Below are positions 60,286 through 64,000 of a DNA stretch of 64,000 bases, piece by piece. The position numbers and the translations under genes were made by a program. Position 1 is the first letter of the stretch. Each line of letters opens with the position of its first letter. This stretch comes from Humulus lupulus (taxonomy: Eukaryota; Streptophyta; Magnoliopsida; Rosales; Cannabaceae). The DNA lies in assembly GCF_963169125.1 (NCBI RefSeq), contig NC_084798.1, forward strand, positions 196,411,481 to 196,475,480, in the 5' to 3' direction. Below the pieces are notes generated by a model, which was not told where the DNA came from, searched no databases, and saw only the letters and a list, made by a program, of their open reading frames with translations.

Positions 60286-62206
60286 TGTAATGTCTCAACT
60301 ATTTCTAAGACATTGGACCATTAAAAACTACTAGACTTAACTACTACTTTTGGAGAAAACATACATAAAGAATAATCATAACTTTATTAAAACTTTAAAA
60401 TAAATATTGTATCAATAACATAAAATTATAAATTTAAAATGTAATATGGCATGGGTACCCATTGTTTAAAAACATAAAACAATTCTTTAAATACTAATTG
60501 CAGAATTACATCAAAACATAATTTAAAAAAACATAAAGAAAATAACGTCGTCCTCGATCATCACGCAATCCATTGAATCCATTCACCCTTAACACACATG
60601 CCAGGTACCAAAAATCCTTCCGCCTTCGTATCTGATTTCCTGCATCACAATAAAAATAAAGGAGTGAGCCTAATGCCCAGCAAGGAAAATCTACTAACAA
60701 CATATAACATAAATCATATACATAAGACTATATCGTAAACATATACTAAAAAACATATATCATAACTCTAACCCATGATCATGGTAATCTTGGGGTTTGC
60801 TATCTAAGCAACTATAAGCCCCAAGCAACATAAAAAAATATTGGGGTTTGCTAGCTAAGCAACTATAAGCCTCAAGAGACATAAAATCATTGAGGTTTGC
60901 TAGCTAAGCAACTACAAGCCCCAAGGACTACAAGACATATTCATATATCATAACATAAAAATATTATAACATATAAGCATATAAAATTTATCCTATTTTC
61001 CTTACCAAAACCAGGATATTTGAGAACAAGAGCGGAATTAGAACACTCCTAAAACCAAAAGTAAGAATGGTGAGTTTCTAAAAAAAAAAGATGAAATGAA
61101 AACTAAACCATCAAAGAAGAAACTTGCCGAGAGGAACCTTAAATCAAAGAACTTAAAGACCTAACCACAAAACCATAAATAGAAGTTAGGATCTGAAAGA
61201 AACTTAAGGAAAACTAAGGAATCATAAAGAATAGAACTTATGAATAATATTACCTTGGATGAACTAGAACCAATCTACACTTCAATATCGAAAACACACT
61301 TTATCTCACTACCCATGTGTTTATAAAGCTTAAGATAATAAAGCTTGTATCCCAAAACCCAAGTGTATCTCTCTATAGAAATCCTAGCAGCTTGAAGGCT
61401 CTGAACACAGCTTGAAGAATGAAGAAAAATGGCTGAGTACTAGGTCCTATTTATATAGTTCAAGGGATGAAAATATCTCCTTTTAGCTTGAATAAAATAA
61501 TGAATATTAAATGAAAAATATTTGAATATTCGGTCAACAGAGGCTTAGGACTCGGTCAAAAACGTTCAGAGGCAAGTCAAGAGGTTAAGGGATGAATCAA
61601 GCTCGGATTCCTCGGAGTTTGAAAATATGGTCCTAGGGCCGATATATCACCCACCCTAGGTGATATATCACCTGACCCTATATCCCGAGTGTTCGTGGTT
61701 TTGTTCGTGCGTAGTCAACGTGTTTTTCGTATCTCCGTTTGGCGATATATCGCCCCTATAGCTGCGATATGTCGGCATATGTAGATATTTTAAATGCGTT
61801 TTTGCCCAAATTTAAGATAATTAGAGTTGATTAATCAGCTTTGACTGAGTAATACGTGATTCCAGCAGGTTTTGGAAGGTTCTAGAGTGTCTAGATACTT
61901 CTTTTATTGAATTATCCATTTAAAATGCTTAAATCCTCAAATAAACAAGATTGTGACAAGTGTTATGCTCTTAATGGCTCTATCTAAACCTTAGATTATA
62001 TTTAAAATATTTCTATGACCAAAAATATTAATCAATCCTTATGTTATAATTAATATTTCTAAACTATAGGTTAAACTTATAAAATCCATAACTATTGCTA
62101 CGAGTGTCCTACTAACTCTCGGCTTGAACCAAAATCCACGAAATCTAAATACTACAAACTACTACTAACTATCTAGCTAGCTAAGTAAACATTATGGGAT
62201 TCTACA
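60286..62206 (-). repeat. Solo LTR, family F2 (copy 2), TSD ATTGT
   Basis: TGTAATGTCTC ... GGGATTCTACA flanked by perfect ATTGT at 60281-60285 and 62207-62211. It corresponds to 24111-26003 along its length. A three-unit minisatellite (GGGGTTTGCTAGCTAAGCAA + CTATAAGCCCCAAG, period about 58) lies at about 60790-60925. The palindrome cluster is at 61637-61777. TATA box on the minus strand near 61446-61456. 1921 bases. Confidence 0.93.
61637..61777. promoter_or_regulatory. Palindrome cluster in F2 LTR copy 2
   Basis: GGCCGATATATCACCC (61638), perfect AGGTGATATATCACCT (61658-61673), perfect GGCGATATATCGCC (61741-61754) and TGCGATATGTCGGCA (61763-61777). The first three correspond in order to sites in copy 1. 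Confidence 0.8.
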
Positions 62207-62433
62207 ATTGTGATAGCCAATTTGCACTTGCTAGAGCTTATAATAGTGTGTATAATGGAAAGTCTAGACACATTAGTCTAAGACATGAATATGTGAGACA
62301 ATTGATTCAAGGTGGAATCATATCGATCTCATATGTTAAGACAAGTGAGAACTTAGAGGATCTATTTACAAAACCTCTTGCGAGAAGGTTAGTAAGTTCT
62401 ACTTCAAAAAAGTTGAGATTGAAACTCCTATAA
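62207..62433 (+). pseudogene. RNase H C-terminus of copia element 2
   Basis: Continues directly from 60285: CDSQFALARAYNSVYNGKSR, HISLRHEYVRQLI, VKTSENLEDLFTKPLARRLV, ending LRLKLL. It matches the end of copia element 1 (HCDSQATLARAYN...). A 550-base 3' untranslated region with no ORF follows, up to the polypurine tract. Confidence 0.9.
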
Positions 62434-62981
62434 CAATAGATTCACCAATGATGGAAACCCAACTCTCAACTTGTACAAATCAAGGGAAATAGTTCAATGG
62501 GTAAGAAGACATCATTGATAAGTGAATAGTTTCAACACTAAAATTTATGATGAATTCCATCCGAGATGGTTAGTGTTGGTTGCCACCGATTTAGGGTTAA
62601 ACCTAGGGCTTATAATGAAGTTCAGTTTAGTGTAACAAGCATCTATAAAGGTAGCAAAGATGTTGTAAGAACTTCACCTATGTGGACTTAGAGGTGGTGC
62701 CACCTCTCATGGGAGTTGAAGTTTCTCCCCGGAAAGTCCATGAAGAGATGAGCACATGGCCATAATAGTTCTAAGCGAGAAAGTGGGAAAACAAAAGATG
62801 TGGTGGATGTGTGTGAGGTATCACCGATTTTATCATATGGAATACTTGGTTCAAGCTTTAAGCAACCAATAATTTCGATAAGACTTTGCAGTATTTTCAC
62901 TAAGGTAAAGTTCAAACCAAAATGCACTTTATTTTATGCACCAGAACTATTTAAGCTAGAGAATGTGGCTTGTATTTAACC

Positions 62982-62993
62982 AAGTGGGGGGAT
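62982..62993 (+). other. Polypurine tract of copia element 2
   Basis: AAGTGGGGGGAT immediately before the 3' LTR start TGTTATGATT. Confidence 0.85.
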
Positions 62994-63824
62994 TGTTATG
63001 ATTGGTTAAATACAACTGATAAGTGTTAAAACACAAACAAGGTATAAACACTAAGTAAAATTCACATAATGAAGAAGTGAAATTTGAGCTTCAATTGTAG
63101 GCACTTATAAAATGCAAATTTGGATCCAAAGTGATACATGAGAATATTGAAGGGTTCCCAAAAAGTTTCGTAGCATTAGAGCATTTTTGGGACCTTTGAA
63201 AGTGTCCAAAGTCAGAAAGGGTGGCGATATGTCGCCACCCAAGAGGCGAGACATCGCCTGAAACCTAGGGTTTTAAGAAACCCTAACATGCGACGCATCG
63301 CCTACTGTATTACGTGAAATATCGTAAAATGCTAATAGTGACGTATTTTCAAGTATAATCCTATTGGTTAAACCTAATGACGGTGTCTACTCTATATAAG
63401 GGTCAAAATAGTGTTTTGGAAGATTTGATCACTCTCTCCAATCTCTCTCTATCCTCTTTCTCTCTCTATCTCCAAGAATCTCTAGTTTTCTTCAAGAACT
63501 CTCTAAGAAACTACTTGACTTTGAGAGTTGAAGGCTTGTTCAATCTCAATCCTTACTTCCTCAAGAAAAGGCCTCAAACATCAATGGTGGCTGGAAAATA
63601 GAGTATTAGGACAGTGTTTTGCAACGTGTATGAGCCTTGGTTTGTGTTTGGTTTGCTCAAAGTAGTGGTATTGCCCAGGGTTTTTGAAACTTCATCATAG
63701 CTGAAGAATACCATTGTTCTACTTGGGTTTGCATGTTCTTTCTCAATCTTTTTAAGAATCTGTCAATCCAAATTTTGTGTAGATTCTATTTCTTGAGGTG
63801 GTGTTATCTAACAACCCCCCAACA
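62994..63824 (+). repeat. 3' LTR of copia element 2
   Basis: 831 bases. It matches the left LTR but lacks about 21 bases (CATGCAGGCGACATGTGCCTA in the left copy), one whole palindromic unit. Remaining units: GTGGCGATATGTCGCCAC (63221-63238), AGGCGAGACATCGCCT (63244-63259) and ATGCGACGCATCGCC (63288-63302). Confidence 0.92.
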
Positions 63825-64000
63825 TAAGTTATGTGATAGGTTGTTTGATACGCCTCTGGACCAAATTGAGAGGCCTTATTATGCTTGGATAAGGGCTCAA
63901 CCCCGTCATCAAAACCAGATGATTGGAGCTAAATGGTTGAGATCGTGTAGTATATTTCAAGAATCGTATTATGGAGGCAATATAGTTGATGAGTAAGGTG
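63825..64000 (+). pseudogene. LINE ORF1, continuation after copia element 2
   Basis: KLCDRLFDTPLDQIERPYYA and WIRAQPRHQNQMIGAKWLRS continue the CCHC region of the ORF1 begun at 52449. The last zinc-ligand Cys lies here (LCDR). The window ends inside or just after this ORF; a TAA is at 63994-63996 in this frame. Confidence 0.75.

Larger units (their letters stand above)
53118..63824 (+). mobile_element. Ty1/copia element 2, split by two solo LTRs
   Basis: LTRs TGTTATGATTGG...CCCCAACA at both ends. Flanks GAAGT (53113-53117) and TAAGT (63825-63829) agree at four of five bases. The interior is a relative of copia element 1, with gag, zinc knuckle, protease, integrase, RT and RNase H in 53974-62433, interrupted at 56834-59401 and 60286-62206. 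Total 10707 bases, of which about 6.2 kb is the element itself. Confidence 0.92.

Noticed and set aside
1..64000. CRISPR arrays, operons, tRNA or rRNA genes
   Set aside because: The tandem arrays found have no spacer-repeat structure, the DNA is eukaryotic, and no tRNA or rRNA sequence was recognised apart from tRNA-complementary primer sites.

Overview
This is nuclear DNA from a flowering plant. The evidence is an intron-rich, plant-type cytosolic GAPDH gene surrounded by nested Ty3/gypsy, Ty1/copia, LINE and MULE-type transposons in AT-rich DNA. The GAPN protein and the repeat types fit a eudicot, but I cannot name the species from sequence alone. No bacterial, organellar or viral genome features were seen.

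The one intact host gene is GAPN (12255-16272, + strand). Nine exons join in frame into a 496-residue protein with the catalytic residues at the expected positions. Almost everything else is mobile DNA.

Region by region: (1) 1-8709 is a minus-strand Tat-type Ty3/gypsy element cut by the left edge. It has gag, protease, RT, two RNase H domains and integrase, all broken by frameshifts or stops, then a 113-120 bp tandem array and an antisense ORF (aORF). (2) 8710-9772 is the 3' part of a long gypsy LTR. (3) 10500-11430 holds two foldback modules upstream of GAPN. (4) 16273-26253 is AT-rich intergenic DNA with a MITE-like repeat and a minus-strand, non-coding LTR element (21149-26253) whose right LTR contains a solo LTR. 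(5) 26697-32530 contains an LTR-like segment split by a Mutator-type MITE and a second aORF in the opposite orientation. (6) 32531-36595 is the 3' end of a minus-strand Athila-like element. (7) 36596-48067 is a long gypsy LTR plus primer-binding site, split by a complete copia element (37408-43945, target duplication TTGAT) and by an opposite-strand solo LTR (45268-47664, TTTGT). (8) 48240-49402 is a LINE 3' end with an A-tail. (9) 50538-52042 is a MULE-like element full of periodic short palindromes. (10) 52449-64000 is a LINE ORF1 interrupted by a second copia element (53118-63824), itself split by two solo LTRs.

The most interesting signal is not a gene. LTRs of otherwise unrelated families (two copia elements, two long-LTR gypsy families, one Athila-like element) each carry a cluster of short near-perfect palindromes, such as GGCGATATATCGCC, GTCGCGAC or GGCCGCGGCC. 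The clusters sit in a consistent place relative to the LTR TATA box, the core sequences differ between families, and sister LTRs differ by indels exactly there.
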